Source: a virus. From it: a stretch of DNA of 64,000 nt. The translations under genes were made by a program, and so were the position numbers. How positions within the stretch are numbered: position 1 is the stretch's first letter; every line of letters starts with the position of its first letter. Location: the IMG/VR virus record IMGVR_UViG_3300022562_001644, positions 1 to 64,000 of that record. The stretch is one strand, 5' to 3'. The notes below the pieces were generated by a model. The model was not told the origin of the DNA, searched no databases, and saw only the letters and a program-made list of their open reading frames with translations. Below are positions 23,630-31,834 of this stretch, one piece after another.

Positions 23630-23929
23630 ATGAGCGGCGTGAAGATTGACAACGAAACTGGAGCCGATCTCTCCAAGGAGGAGAGGAAGGTCATCTCAGA
23701 TCAGTGGAAAGAAATTGAGGCATGCGGTGTAGATATCAGCAGTGCCGAGGTTCGCGGTGGAGGAGCGCCTCCAAGATTCCACATCACCTTTCGCAAGGGG
23801 GAGCCGTCTGCCAGGGCCAGAGCTCACCTAGAGGAAAAGCGCTATGACGTTGGGCAGAACCTGGGCGAGAAGAACCTTTCGTTCTATGTCACAAGGCGCG
23901 TGGAGCAGGGCAAGGGATGGTCAGTATGA
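23630..23929 (+). CDS. hypothetical protein, 99 aa
   Basis: Alpha/beta-looking sequence (EERKVISDQWKEIEACGVDIS; RFHITFRKGEPSARARAHLEEKRYDVG). A TTGACA hexamer at 23602 lies upstream, but no convincing -10 is spaced at 17 nt. The start has no SD. No family is recognised. Confidence 0.5.
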   Translation: MSGVKIDNETGADLSKEERKVISDQWKEIEACGVDISSAEVRGGGAPPRFHITFRKGEPSARARAHLEEKRYDVGQNLGEKNLSFYVTRRVEQGKGWSV

Positions 23930-24747
23930 ACAGGTCTAAGCTCGAGAAGGCCATCGCCTACAACCAAAAGCAGTTTGACTTGGGTGAGCTGACGATGGAG
24001 CAAATCACGAAAATGACGCTTCACTGGCAGGATACTCACGAGCTCGAGGCAGACGGGATGGCTGGCAAGATCACCCTCTCAAGCATCGATGCTGTCTTAG
24101 CTCCCGAAGCGCCTCCGATGGTTTTGGGGCCGGACGGCAACCTGGCCGTTGCTGGCAAGCTCAGCCATTGGGATGGCCCAGAGGAGCGGCAGCCGAGCAA
24201 TCGACGGGAGCTCTACGCAATGCTTGGCTCGCCTGGCCAGGCCGGCCACCCAGACAAGGAGTGGGAGCGGCAGAACATCATCAGCTGTCACCAGACACTC
24301 GGCAACAGGCTTCCTGGAGTTCCAGCCAAGTGGTGGGTTCAGGTCCACAAGAGGGTCGAGCCATATCTCCGAGAGGCACTTCGCCGAGTCCAGGTCGTGG
24401 CACCCGACTTCGAGATCGAGCGGATAGGCAGCCACAACTTCCGACACATCCGCCACGATCCGAATCGTCCGCTGTCCGTCCACTCGTGGGGGGCAGCGAT
24501 TGACCTCAATCCGCATGAGAACCGTGGAGTGAGCTTCAAGAGCGGAGAGGCCCCGAAGGCCTGGAGCCCGGAGTACATGAAGATTTGGCCGAACGGGGTA
24601 ACCCCGGAGGTCGTTGAAGCCTTCAGGAGCTGCGGCTTTGCCTGGGGCTCAGACTGGGACGAGGACGGCGAGACCCACGATCACACCTTCCTCGACCCCA
24701 TGCACTTCGAGTGGATTGCTCGAGATGGAAATGCGATTGAGGTATGA
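23926..24747 (+). CDS. endolysin, M15-type peptidase with peptidoglycan-binding segment
   Basis: A 273-aa protein. The N-terminal WQDTHELEADGMAGKITLSSI resembles a peptidoglycan-binding repeat (DGxxGxxT). The catalytic domain has SVHSWGAAIDLNP (zinc-ligand His and Asp) and DPMHFEW (final His), the VanY/M15 peptidase pattern. Such enzymes cleave L-Ala-D-Glu or D-Ala-D-Ala bonds. No signal peptide is seen, so a holin-type release is expected. The ATG overlaps the preceding TGA. Confidence 0.8.
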   Translation: MNRSKLEKAIAYNQKQFDLGELTMEQITKMTLHWQDTHELEADGMAGKITLSSIDAVLAPEAPPMVLGPDGNLAVAGKLSHWDGPEERQPSNRRELYAMLGSPGQAGHPDKEWERQNIISCHQTLGNRLPGVPAKWWVQVHKRVEPYLREALRRVQVVAPDFEIERIGSHNFRHIRHDPNRPLSVHSWGAAIDLNPHENRGVSFKSGEAPKAWSPEYMKIWPNGVTPEVVEAFRSCGFAWGSDWDEDGETHDHTFLDPMHFEWIARDGNAIEV

Positions 24748-24926
24748 CCAGAAATCGCGCATCCATAGAGGGCGGCTATGTTCGCAAGACGGTTAGCTTG
24801 CCTGCTGATCTCGTAAAACGAAGTGAGCTGTTGCTCGAGCAAGATCCGGAGACGAGCATGTCTGTTCTCGTCACCAGGGCGCTCGAGGCCCACATCTCCA
24901 AGCAGGAAAAGAAGAGGAATCGATAG
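24744..24926 (+). CDS. ribbon-helix-helix-like protein, 60 aa
   Basis: GGYVRKTVSLPADLVKRSELLL and MSVLVTRALEAHISKQE match the strand-helix-helix order of CopG/Arc proteins, with a basic C-terminal tail. Likely a small transcription regulator. It overlaps the endolysin stop by 4 nt. Confidence 0.65.
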   Translation: MTRNRASIEGGYVRKTVSLPADLVKRSELLLEQDPETSMSVLVTRALEAHISKQEKKRNR

Positions 24927-25304
24927 ATGCCCTTGTACGATTTTGAATGCCCGCATGGGCACCGCTTTGAGCGGATGTGCCCGATTTCGGCCAGGCACGA
25001 TGATGTGCCATGCGAAGGCACCGTCCCCCAGCTTCTATCCGATGATGATGTGGCCAAGGCCGACGCCGGAGAGCTCGAGGGGGCTCGCATGGCAAACATC
25101 GGGGCTGAGGGTGAGCAGGAGGTCTGGGTAAAAGATGTCCCCTGCGCGCTCAAGGCAAGGCTATTGGTAGGAACACACAGCAACCCATCGGCCCTCTTGG
25201 ACCATGGACATGCATCAAACAGGGACGCAGCGCGAGAAGGGCGCTACGACCCACTAAATCCCAACCGCCGATTCATGGCGAAAGGAAGAGAGTGGAGAAA
25301 ATGA
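24927..25304 (+). CDS. FmdB-like zinc-ribbon protein
   Basis: MPLYDFECPHGHRFERMCP is the N-terminal signature of the FmdB/CxxC-SSSS-type regulatory zinc ribbon, here with Cys/His variation and a later PCEG. The rest (125 aa in total) is longer than usual and has no recognised domain. Role unknown; possibly protein-protein or nucleic-acid contact. Confidence 0.65.
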   Translation: MPLYDFECPHGHRFERMCPISARHDDVPCEGTVPQLLSDDDVAKADAGELEGARMANIGAEGEQEVWVKDVPCALKARLLVGTHSNPSALLDHGHASNRDAAREGRYDPLNPNRRFMAKGREWRK

Positions 25305-25480
25305 AAAAGCCATTGTTTCAGTTTCCAGAGCCGCGTGCAGCGGTGCGAGAAGGAGAAGCCTTTCTTCAGTTCACTAGCAAAGGGGAGGTGATCGGCGAAA
25401 TCAATTTCAGTCGAATCATGAAGCAGTGCTGGGAGAACATCAAAAAGCCAAGGGAAGAGGGTCTGGAGGTGGCTCGATGA
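25301..25480 (+). CDS. small hypothetical protein, 59 aa
   Basis: ATG 25301 follows GTGGAGAAA and overlaps the previous stop. The sequence has a beta-type central segment (EAFLQFTSKGEVIGEINFS). No family is recognised. Confidence 0.5.
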   Translation: MKKPLFQFPEPRAAVREGEAFLQFTSKGEVIGEINFSRIMKQCWENIKKPREEGLEVAR

Positions 25481-25944
25481 AGTGTCCGGTGTGCGATTCG
25501 GTGATGCGCAAAGCAGACCTCCCGAAGAAGTACAACATCCTCTATTGCGAAAGTTGCGGAGAGCTCGGCCAGGTGGTTGACGGAGCAGTGGCTCCACGAG
25601 GGACCTTGCTTGAGCGCGCCGCCTTGGGCGATGACCGAGTTCATGCAGCAATTTCCAAACCCCACGTCAGTGACGTAGCTTCGTTTATCGAGATCTTCGA
25701 GAACGCGACTCGGATGTGGCAGATGGATTTGGCTGCAGCGTCAGGGGGGTTGCGTACAATCCTCGCCCAAATTGAGAACCGCGTTGACTTCGCTATCAAC
25801 AAATTCACTGGCCTTGACATGGCCTCAGATGAGGCGGCGGACGCCCTTCGGATGCTGAGGGAGGCTCGGGAATTGGTGTCAACCCTGCCTAGTCGAAGCC
25901 GCGGGGTCCAGGAGGGAACCGATGGAGAAGTACGCAGTCAATGA
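25477..25944 (+). CDS. zinc-ribbon-headed hypothetical protein, 155 aa
   Basis: MKCPVCDSVMRKADLP...ILYCESCGELGQVV is a textbook zinc ribbon at residues 3-38. A long helical segment follows (MLREARELVS at the end). Function unknown. The ATG overlaps the preceding TGA. Confidence 0.55.
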   Translation: MKCPVCDSVMRKADLPKKYNILYCESCGELGQVVDGAVAPRGTLLERAALGDDRVHAAISKPHVSDVASFIEIFENATRMWQMDLAAASGGLRTILAQIENRVDFAINKFTGLDMASDEAADALRMLREARELVSTLPSRSRGVQEGTDGEVRSQ

Positions 25945-26095
25945 CGTGAGAGAGCTTCAGGAGAAGGAGCTCAAGCAAGTTCGCTCGAGACTGGAAGAGC
26001 TTCGCGGGAGTCTAGAAAAGACCGCCGCGGAGACCCAAGAGGTTGAGCGCCTGGAGGCCCGAGAGGCCGAGATCGCGCTCGAGCTCCAGGACTGA
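25922..26095 (+). CDS. small coiled-coil protein, 57 aa
   Basis: AGGAGGG lies 6-7 nt before ATG 25922. Nearly the whole protein is a charged heptad-like helix (RELQEKELKQVRSRLEELRG; QEVERLEAREAEIALELQD). It may be a dimerisation or scaffold peptide; function unknown. Confidence 0.5.
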   Translation: MEKYAVNDVRELQEKELKQVRSRLEELRGSLEKTAAETQEVERLEAREAEIALELQD

Positions 26096-26113
26096 AAGCA
26101 GTCAAATTAGCAG

Positions 26114-26121
26114 GGCATAAG
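26114..26121 (+). promoter_or_regulatory. GGCATAAG element, copy 3
   Basis: Located in the 100-nt gap between the coiled-coil gene and the Bet/RecT-like gene. No strong -35/-10 pair was found in this gap, so the octamer is the best candidate control site for the recombination genes. Confidence 0.4.
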
Positions 26122-26195
26122 TTCTGTAAGGCCAAAGGTACGCAATGGTGCACACCTGGCTGAATACATACATAGGACAAGGGGAGTGATTCGCA

Positions 26196-27029
26196 ATGAG
26201 CGATAAATCACTGACTAAGACATCTCAGAACAGCGAGTCGCTGCAACACCACAACCAGGGAAACTACGGGTTCAGTCCAGAACAAGTCGCGCTCATCAAG
26301 AAGACGATCTGCCCCGGGTCAACGGACGACGAACTCAATCTGTTTGTGACTACGGCCAGGCGCCTCGGTCTCGATCCGTTTGCTCGGCAAATCTTTGCTG
26401 TCAAGCGATGGACCAAGGACGGAGAAGTCATGTCCATCCAGGTTTCCATTGATGGCTACCGCCTGGCCGCCGAGAGGACGGGAAAGTACGAGGGCCAATC
26501 TGGTCCATATTGGTGCGGAGAGGATGGGGAATGGAAGGACGTTTGGCTCAGCAATAAGCCCCCCGTGGCCGCCAAGGTTGGCGTCTACAAGAAGGGAACG
26601 CGAGAACCCACCTTCGCTGTTGCCAGGTTTGATAGCTACGCCCAGCGGAAGAAGGATGGAAGCCTCACAGCAATGTGGAGCAAGATGCCCGACCTCATGA
26701 TTGCTAAGTGCGCGGAGGCCCTGGCGCTCCGTAAGAGCTTTCCGGCCGACCTGTCAGGGGTTTACACGCAAGAGGAGATGGCTGGCCAGAACCTCGAGGT
26801 TGCCACCGATGCTCAAATTGTTGAGCCTGGCAGCGTCGAGGAAAAGCTCATGCAGCGTCTTAACGATCCAAAGACGCAAGAGTTGTTTGCTGCCATCGCC
26901 GAGTACGAGCCAGTCACTGACCAGAAGAAGATGAGTACGCTCAAGAAGTACCGCTCAGACGAGAAGCTGTGGGAGGTACTCGCGAAAAAAGTTTCCAAGC
27001 TGAAGGAACAGGAGGCTGCTAGCGAATGA
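26196..27029 (+). CDS. bet: Bet/RecT-type single-strand annealing protein
   Basis: The 277-aa protein has [41 protein letters not shown] and [12 protein letters not shown], the hallmark segments of the Red-beta/Bet family. These proteins anneal complementary single strands and normally act with a 5'-3' exonuclease, encoded immediately downstream. GGGGAG lies about 9 nt before ATG 26196. Confidence 0.85.
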   Translation: MSDKSLTKTSQNSESLQHHNQGNYGFSPEQVALIKKTICPGSTDDELNLFVTTARRLGLDPFARQIFAVKRWTKDGEVMSIQVSIDGYRLAAERTGKYEGQSGPYWCGEDGEWKDVWLSNKPPVAAKVGVYKKGTREPTFAVARFDSYAQRKKDGSLTAMWSKMPDLMIAKCAEALALRKSFPADLSGVYTQEEMAGQNLEVATDAQIVEPGSVEEKLMQRLNDPKTQELFAAIAEYEPVTDQKKMSTLKKYRSDEKLWEVLAKKVSKLKEQEAASE

Positions 27030-28174
27030 AGAAGCTAGTCGTTCTTGGCAAAACACTAGACGTAAAACTCTCACATTCGTTCATCCAGAACGCGGCCTGC
27101 CCCTTCTACCTGAAGTGCAACTACGTCGACAAGTTGCAGGAGAAGTACATCCGGGTCGCCGCTGAACGGGGAAAGGCAATTCACGAGGCGCTAGCAACAC
27201 TTCTTCAGGGATGCGTCGACAAAGGAATTCAGCCAAGCGATTTGCACGACACGCTGATTAGAGAGGTCGTCCAGAACCACACCCCATCTCACATCATGAG
27301 TGAGGTGGGGTTGATTCTTTCCTGGGCAATGATGTGGAGGGATAAGTTCAAACTGCCGGCCCATGTCGAGGGCATCGAGGAGAAGATTGGTCTCGACGAC
27401 GAGTATGACGAGTGCGAGTTCGCAACAGCTTCCTATCGAGGAATACTTGACCTCTGGCAGCTGAAGGATGGTCACGCGCTTATTACGGACTGGAAGTCGC
27501 AGAACCACATCATGAGCCAGACCGAGCTTGATCAGCATGAACAGATGACGTTCTATTGCTGGCTTCTCTGGAAGCTCTACCCCGATGACATTGAGAAGTT
27601 CACCTGTCGTATCTGGTACCTTCGGTACAACTTCTTCATGGATACGGTGAGGACTGAGCAGGATCTCATCGAATTTGAGAACGCTCTCATCATTAAGGAA
27701 AGGAAGATCACCGAGATCACGAGCTGGGACCCAATTCCCGGAAAGCACTGCGGATACTGCGACTACATTCTGCATTGCCCTATCGCGAAAGATCTCAGCC
27801 CAGAGAACCAAGCCATCATCACCCAGGAGCAGGCGATCATCGCAGCTCAGAAGCTTACGGTTATAGAGGCTCTCAAGGGCGAGCTAACCAACAATCTGAA
27901 GGAATACGTGAAGGCAAACGACGAGGTCATGATCGGAGACAACTGGGTCTATGGCTACAGCCACAGTCAGTCGGACAAGTGGAGCGCAGAAAAGTTGGCT
28001 CCAATTCTAAAGAAGCATGGCCATGACGTGTCCGAGCTGGCCAACGCAGACACCAAAAAGGTCAAAAAGCTGCTCAAACAGGCCACCAAGGAGAATCCAG
28101 CCCTGGCCGCCGATATCGAAAAAATTCGAGAAGAGAAGCACACGACCAAATTCCAGGGCTACCAGCGGAAGTAG
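27026..28174 (+). CDS. PD-(D/E)XK exonuclease with Cys cluster (Cas4/RecB-like)
   Basis: A 382-aa protein with RGKAIHEAL (residues 48-56), RGILDLWQL (138-146) and ITDWKSQ (153-159), the GxxxH-D-DxK order of RecB-family nucleases. Cys25, Cys242, Cys245 and Cys251 fit an Fe-S cluster as in Cas4 and AddB. It overlaps bet by 4 nt, so it is probably the exonuclease that creates single-stranded ends for annealing. Confidence 0.85.
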   Translation: MKKLVVLGKTLDVKLSHSFIQNAACPFYLKCNYVDKLQEKYIRVAAERGKAIHEALATLLQGCVDKGIQPSDLHDTLIREVVQNHTPSHIMSEVGLILSWAMMWRDKFKLPAHVEGIEEKIGLDDEYDECEFATASYRGILDLWQLKDGHALITDWKSQNHIMSQTELDQHEQMTFYCWLLWKLYPDDIEKFTCRIWYLRYNFFMDTVRTEQDLIEFENALIIKERKITEITSWDPIPGKHCGYCDYILHCPIAKDLSPENQAIITQEQAIIAAQKLTVIEALKGELTNNLKEYVKANDEVMIGDNWVYGYSHSQSDKWSAEKLAPILKKHGHDVSELANADTKKVKKLLKQATKENPALAADIEKIREEKHTTKFQGYQRK

Positions 28175-28182
28175 TCTCGATG

Positions 28183-28188
28183 TAGACT
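28183..28188 (+). promoter_or_regulatory. leaderless -10 element TAGACT
   Basis: TAGACT ends 7 nt before ATG 28196, placing transcription start at the start codon. No SD is present. The -35 region is weak. Confidence 0.45.
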
Positions 28189-28195
28189 CTGCAGC

Positions 28196-28657
28196 ATGAC
28201 AACTCGTCGCCAACTGTTCGGGGCCAACCAAAAGTCATCGGGTGAAGACATCATTCCGGCGACCGTCAAGTTCCGCATTGACAAGAAAAAGGGCCGCATC
28301 AAACCACTCAGCTCTGAAGAGAAGATGCTTTGCGCATTGCGCAAGGTTCTCGCTTCAATGTCGGATGCCAATGATCATGGATGCCGGTACTACATTGATC
28401 GGCAAAAAGTCCAGCTCACAAAGCGTCCAGCAAGCTCGAGCGATGATGGGTCCAAAAGGTCCTATAGCGCTGCAGGTCGATGTCGGCTCGGGGTTTGTCA
28501 CCCAGAGGGTCATAAGAGCTCGATGTTCGTCGAGTTCAAGATCAGCTTCAAGGACATCGTCGACGAGCGTGGCTTGCCCGACGTCGCTTTCTTTGACCCG
28601 ACAACGATTGACGAGCTCCCTCGGAACAGCCCGCTGATTCCGACGGTGCTCCGATAG
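28196..28657 (+). CDS. hypothetical basic protein, 153 aa
   Basis: A basic, Lys-rich N-terminal half (KFRIDKKKGRIKPLSSEEKM) and Cys/His residues (GRCRLGVCHPEGH). The C-terminal half is beta-like (FVEFKISFKDIVDERGLP). Start lacks SD and follows a leaderless -10. Function unknown; its location between recombination and clamp genes suggests a DNA-related role. Confidence 0.5.
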   Translation: MTTRRQLFGANQKSSGEDIIPATVKFRIDKKKGRIKPLSSEEKMLCALRKVLASMSDANDHGCRYYIDRQKVQLTKRPASSSDDGSKRSYSAAGRCRLGVCHPEGHKSSMFVEFKISFKDIVDERGLPDVAFFDPTTIDELPRNSPLIPTVLR

Positions 28658-28659
28658 GT

Positions 28660-28777
28660 TGAGCACATACTGGAGGCACTCTCATAGGCCGACAGGCCTG
28701 GATCTCCTTTGCCATAAGCATGGGCCGGACACCCATGCAAAGGGGCTTTCAGTACCGGCGACAGGGCCGGGTGCTCA
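28660..28777 (+). ncRNA. structured 118-nt element, four-way junction
   Basis: TGAGCAC (28660-28666) pairs perfectly with GTGCTCA (28771-28777). Inside are three hairpins: AGGCC/GGCCT, an interrupted CCTTT + GCATGGG / CCCATGC + AAAGG arm, and CCGGC/GCCGG. The arrangement is cloverleaf-like but lacks tRNA T-loop and anticodon features. A strong terminator follows within 4 nt. It could be a small RNA, a processed 3' end, or a DNA cruciform such as an origin element. Confidence 0.45.
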
Positions 28778-28780
28778 TGT

Positions 28781-28818
28781 GAAACCTCCTCTGCCTGTCT
28801 CGAGGAGGTTTCTTTTTT
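28781..28818 (+). terminator. intrinsic terminator
   Basis: GAAACCTCCTC (28781-28791) and GAGGAGGTTTC (28802-28812) form a perfect 11-bp stem with a 10-nt loop, followed by a run of T. It separates the recombination operon and structured element from the clamp gene. Confidence 0.92.
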
Positions 28819-28819
28819 A

Positions 28820-28827
28820 GGCATAAG
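28820..28827 (+). promoter_or_regulatory. GGCATAAG element, copy 4
   Basis: Directly after the terminator T-tract and 24 nt upstream of ATG 28852. Because the terminator blocks readthrough, some promoter must lie here; no TTGACA/TATAAT pair was seen. Confidence 0.45.
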
Positions 28828-28851
28828 ACATGTACACGCAAGGAGGTGTAC

Positions 28852-30243
28852 ATGTCCAAAAAAATTGCCCTTGTGAAGATGCCTGATAAGGCTCTCCAGA
28901 AGACAAGGCAAGAGAAATTCGCTCGCAGTGAGAAACCATTCATGATGGTTCGTGGCGAGACCATGTCTGAAGAAGACATGCATTTCGAGAGAGCCCTGGA
29001 GAGAAGAGGGCGGAGTCCGATTGATGTTCTGAAAGAGTCATCTCGGATACAGCCACCGCTTGGTAAGGGAGCGATGGTAAACCTTGAGACAGCGTTGAGC
29101 TTCCTGTCTGCGTTCGATGAAATCGTTCCGTCAGGCTCAATCAACCCAGCCCTGGCTAGCATCAAGGTTTGGTTCAACCCGGAGGAGGACTGCAAGCTTT
29201 TCATGGAGGGCGGAAGTCACTGTGTGTGGGCGATTGCAGCGATTGATGCTGATCCAAAGACAGAAAAAATCTTCACAACCCTGGTTCCGGTAAGGCGGGC
29301 GAGGAATGTGCTTAGGGCGACAAGTCAGGCACAGAGGAGTGTCATGGTTGCCGTAGACGAGGACGGCGTCTGCCTTGGTTCTCACTCCATTCCGTTCGGT
29401 GGGAAGATTGCAGATTTTCCCGTTCAGCCAGTAATGCTGGAGCCAATCGCCAGGGCGGTGATGCCGTCATTCTATTATCGCGATGTAGCATCTAGAGTTG
29501 TTCCAGCGAGGGGACTGAACAGGCTTGAGGGCCTTGGGTCCGACAAGATCCTCCTGGACTTCGAGTTCTGCGATGTAGACGGAGCCTCGTCCGTGGTCTG
29601 TGTCGCAGTGGCAATGGATGGAGACCGAATCCATATGTTCCAGATGCCCAGGATGGTGATTGACCCAGAGGCAACGAGAATGCCTCCTGCGGTTCACGTA
29701 GATGCGAGTTTCTTCCGGTATCTGACGATGGTGGCAAGCGGAGACTGGACAGCTGTCGAGCTCGGGGATGAACAGGTCATCGTGAAGGGGAAGGACTTTC
29801 TGGTCATTGCTAAGGCGGTCGCCGAGAAGAAGCACTCCCCTACGAGAATTGGTGAGTGGCGAAAGATAAACGTTTCCCATGAGGGAAGCTGGCTGGTCGA
29901 GTCCGAGGGTCTCAGGGCGATGCTCGGAATGATGCCGGGCAAGTCCATTCGCATGAAATTCGATTGCATGTACGACTCGATATCGGTCTCCGGCGTAGAT
30001 AACGAGGGAACTAGGTGCAAGCGATCGATGTCGGCACAGAGGCGTGGAGGAGCGTCCTATGTAGACGTTGAGGTGAATAAGAAATACATGCTCGAGGCGA
30101 TAGATGGGTGCTCTACCAATCTTGTCCGCCTGAGCTTTGACCACGACATGGAAGAACAGCCGTCCGCCCCAATCGTGGTGCGAGGCGAAGACGAACTATT
30201 CAAGGCAATCATCATGCCTATTTCAGGAGATACCGATGCATAG
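28852..30243 (+). CDS. DNA polymerase sliding-clamp (DnaN-like) protein
   Basis: A 463-aa protein. Its C-terminus VVRGEDELFKAIIMPI resembles the conserved end of beta clamps (xxxVVMPM), and MLEAIDGCSTNLVRLSFD fits the third clamp domain. The N-terminal ~80 residues are an extension relative to typical 370-aa DnaN. ATG 28852 has AAGGAGG upstream; an in-frame GTG at 28846 is less likely. It probably tethers a replicative polymerase encoded outside the window. Confidence 0.7.
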   Translation: MSKKIALVKMPDKALQKTRQEKFARSEKPFMMVRGETMSEEDMHFERALERRGRSPIDVLKESSRIQPPLGKGAMVNLETALSFLSAFDEIVPSGSINPALASIKVWFNPEEDCKLFMEGGSHCVWAIAAIDADPKTEKIFTTLVPVRRARNVLRATSQAQRSVMVAVDEDGVCLGSHSIPFGGKIADFPVQPVMLEPIARAVMPSFYYRDVASRVVPARGLNRLEGLGSDKILLDFEFCDVDGASSVVCVAVAMDGDRIHMFQMPRMVIDPEATRMPPAVHVDASFFRYLTMVASGDWTAVELGDEQVIVKGKDFLVIAKAVAEKKHSPTRIGEWRKINVSHEGSWLVESEGLRAMLGMMPGKSIRMKFDCMYDSISVSGVDNEGTRCKRSMSAQRRGGASYVDVEVNKKYMLEAIDGCSTNLVRLSFDHDMEEQPSAPIVVRGEDELFKAIIMPISGDTDA

Positions 30244-30892
30244 ATGCGGACCAAACTGCGGCGTATTAAAACGCCTTCGAAAGATTGCCCTACTCAGGGC
30301 GAATCCGGTATCGGATGAAATCATTCCTGTTAAGTCATGGTGCCGCGTTTGCGGTGTTCCAGTATTGCTTGAGGTGATGAACAGTTACGACATGGCCGTC
30401 CGACACTTCTACGCCCTGGACGACACGCCGATGGTTCACAAGGCAATCCACGCTGAAACCTCTGGCTGGGGAGTTCATTGGCGACTGGACGATGTCTTGG
30501 CGACGGTATTTCCCCACCAGCATCCGATTGATGAGCTCTATTGGCCGATGCCGCCCTGGTGGATTGAGAACTACGGAGAGCCGCAATCCGAGGATCAGGG
30601 GATACTTATCCTCAGCCAATCGCAGATTGACAACTACGAGGAGGAGCACATGGACCTTGAGCTCCATCTGCTCTCTCGGTACCTCCGCGACAATCCCAGG
30701 GATGCAGCTCAGCTCGAGGGCGAGTACGGTGAGGTCTGGAGCGCGGAGGACGTTGGTGAGGACTTTGAGATACTGGGCTTCAAGAGCCCATTTGCCATAG
30801 CCAAATGCAGGAAGACGGGGCAGCGAGGGAGCCTGGTCTTTCAGAACAATCCAAGGTTCTACTTTGGCTGGGATCCAGAGAGGGTCATATGA
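30236..30892 (+). CDS. hypothetical protein with N-terminal Cys pairs, 218 aa
   Basis: MHRCGPNCGVLKRLRK and WCRVCGVPVLLEV form a Cys-knuckle N-terminal region. The middle is Trp-rich (YWPMPPWWIENYGEP) and the C-terminal part mixed alpha/beta. No family is recognised. AGGAG precedes ATG 30236, which overlaps the clamp gene's stop region. Confidence 0.55.
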   Translation: MHRCGPNCGVLKRLRKIALLRANPVSDEIIPVKSWCRVCGVPVLLEVMNSYDMAVRHFYALDDTPMVHKAIHAETSGWGVHWRLDDVLATVFPHQHPIDELYWPMPPWWIENYGEPQSEDQGILILSQSQIDNYEEEHMDLELHLLSRYLRDNPRDAAQLEGEYGEVWSAEDVGEDFEILGFKSPFAIAKCRKTGQRGSLVFQNNPRFYFGWDPERVI

Positions 30893-31083
30893 ACTCCTGT
30901 GTGTTTTGCAAGAAGCCAATTGAGCCAGGAACGCCCGCCACGTCCGTTGTTGGTGGCCAATTCCCCAGGGAAGACCCCGATTTCTTCATGGTGGATGAGA
31001 CGGTTCTGGCCGAGAGCTACTCGCATCTTCCCTGCCTGATAGGAGCTGTTTCAAGAGGAGGGGAATCCGGGAACAGATCGTGA
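30889..31083 (+). CDS. small Cys-pair protein, 64 aa
   Basis: MNSCVFCKKPIEPGT and SYSHLPCLIG give a CxxC...HxxC zinc-finger-like arrangement. The ATG overlaps the preceding TGA. Function unknown. Confidence 0.5.
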   Translation: MNSCVFCKKPIEPGTPATSVVGGQFPREDPDFFMVDETVLAESYSHLPCLIGAVSRGGESGNRS

Positions 31084-31089
31084 TAGAGT
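31081..31089 (+). promoter_or_regulatory. extended -10 element TGATAGAGT
   Basis: TGaTAGAGT fits an extended -10 (TGn + TAGAGT) and belongs to the same TAGAnT class as the leaderless promoters, but it lies about 27 nt before GTG 31117. No good -35 is visible. Confidence 0.35.
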
Positions 31090-31116
31090 CTTTGAACAAA
31101 GGACATTGCAGTCGCC

Positions 31117-31572
31117 GTGCGGGTCAAGAAGGAACTCAACACACACCACGTCAGTCGCATCAAGGGGGAGACGAGCCGAGAGCTCGCCGACCGATGTCCA
31201 GATCGACTGGTTGTGTTTCCTTCTTCTCCGTGCACCAACGTCGGTTGCAAATACGCGATCAAAGAACCCGGCTATATGAATTGTACGTTTGTCGCGGCAG
31301 AGGCTGGAGAGCATACGCTCGAGGCCATCGGCGACATGATGGGCATCACCAGAGAAGGTGTCCGCCTTATCGAGAGGCGCGCTCTCATAAAGATCCGGGC
31401 TCAGCTATCGCAGGATAAGCTCGATGAAACGGACCGGACCACCCAGCGTCAACCATGTTTTGCTTCAGGGGGAGATAACGTCTACCCCATCAGTGAAGTC
31501 AATAAGCTCTCGCACCCAGGTGACATCATTCCAGCTCTCAATGACAGAGAGCTGGGTGAATGCGGAGGGTGA
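31117..31572 (+). CDS. sigma-70 region-4-like helix-turn-helix protein
   Basis: HTLEAIGDMMGITREGVRLIERRALIKIR (about residues 66-94) matches the sigma-70 region 4.2 pattern (TLxEIGxxxGVTRERVRQIE). Upstream, CPDR...SSPCTNVGCKYA...NC is a Cys cluster. No region 2 is present, so it may be a sigma-like co-regulator. From 31424 the ORF overlaps the SSB-like gene in another phase and that tail is doubtful. GTG start, weak SD. Confidence 0.6.
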   Translation: MRVKKELNTHHVSRIKGETSRELADRCPDRLVVFPSSPCTNVGCKYAIKEPGYMNCTFVAAEAGEHTLEAIGDMMGITREGVRLIERRALIKIRAQLSQDKLDETDRTTQRQPCFASGGDNVYPISEVNKLSHPGDIIPALNDRELGECGG

Positions 31573-31834
31573 ATACCGAGAACGCAAAAACCGAGTCATC
31601 GTAGAGGTGGTCGGGAAAGACTCTGCTCGAGTGGCAGAGCAGGCGAAGCTTGGTTCATGGGTTACCCTGGAAGGTTACTTCCGCTCTGAGCTCTTCAAGG
31701 GCCAGGAGTTGACGAAAGTGCGTACTCTCTCTGTTGATATTTGGGAGAGAGATAGTGACAAAGAGAGAGAAGCTTCAGGCTCGGTATCAGAAAGAGCTCG
31801 ACAGAATGGAAAGAGAGCGCTTGCCCGGCGCTAA
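31424..31834 (+). CDS. single-stranded-DNA-binding (SSB/OB-fold) protein
   Basis: NHVLLQGEITSTPSVK...VTSFQLSM...NRVIVEVVGKDSARVAEQAKLGSWVTLEGYFRS follows the strand order of SSB/PriB OB folds. Length (136 aa) fits. Native C-terminus uncertain because the last ~26 residues overlap the next gene. Expected to coat single strands during replication and recombination. Confidence 0.7.
   Translation: MKRTGPPSVNHVLLQGEITSTPSVKSISSRTQVTSFQLSMTESWVNAEGEYRERKNRVIVEVVGKDSARVAEQAKLGSWVTLEGYFRSELFKGQELTKVRTLSVDIWERDSDKEREASGSVSERARQNGKRALARR

Noticed and set aside
23602-23640. housekeeping promoter with perfect TTGACA before the gene at 23630
   Set aside because: TTGACA is present, but the nearest TATGAG hexamers are spaced 11 or 21 nt away, so no proper -10 could be assigned.
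28660-28777. tRNA gene at the cloverleaf-like element
   Set aside because: The closing stem is 7 bp, but no GGTTCGAATCC-type T-arm, no anticodon loop of the correct size and no CCA end could be matched.
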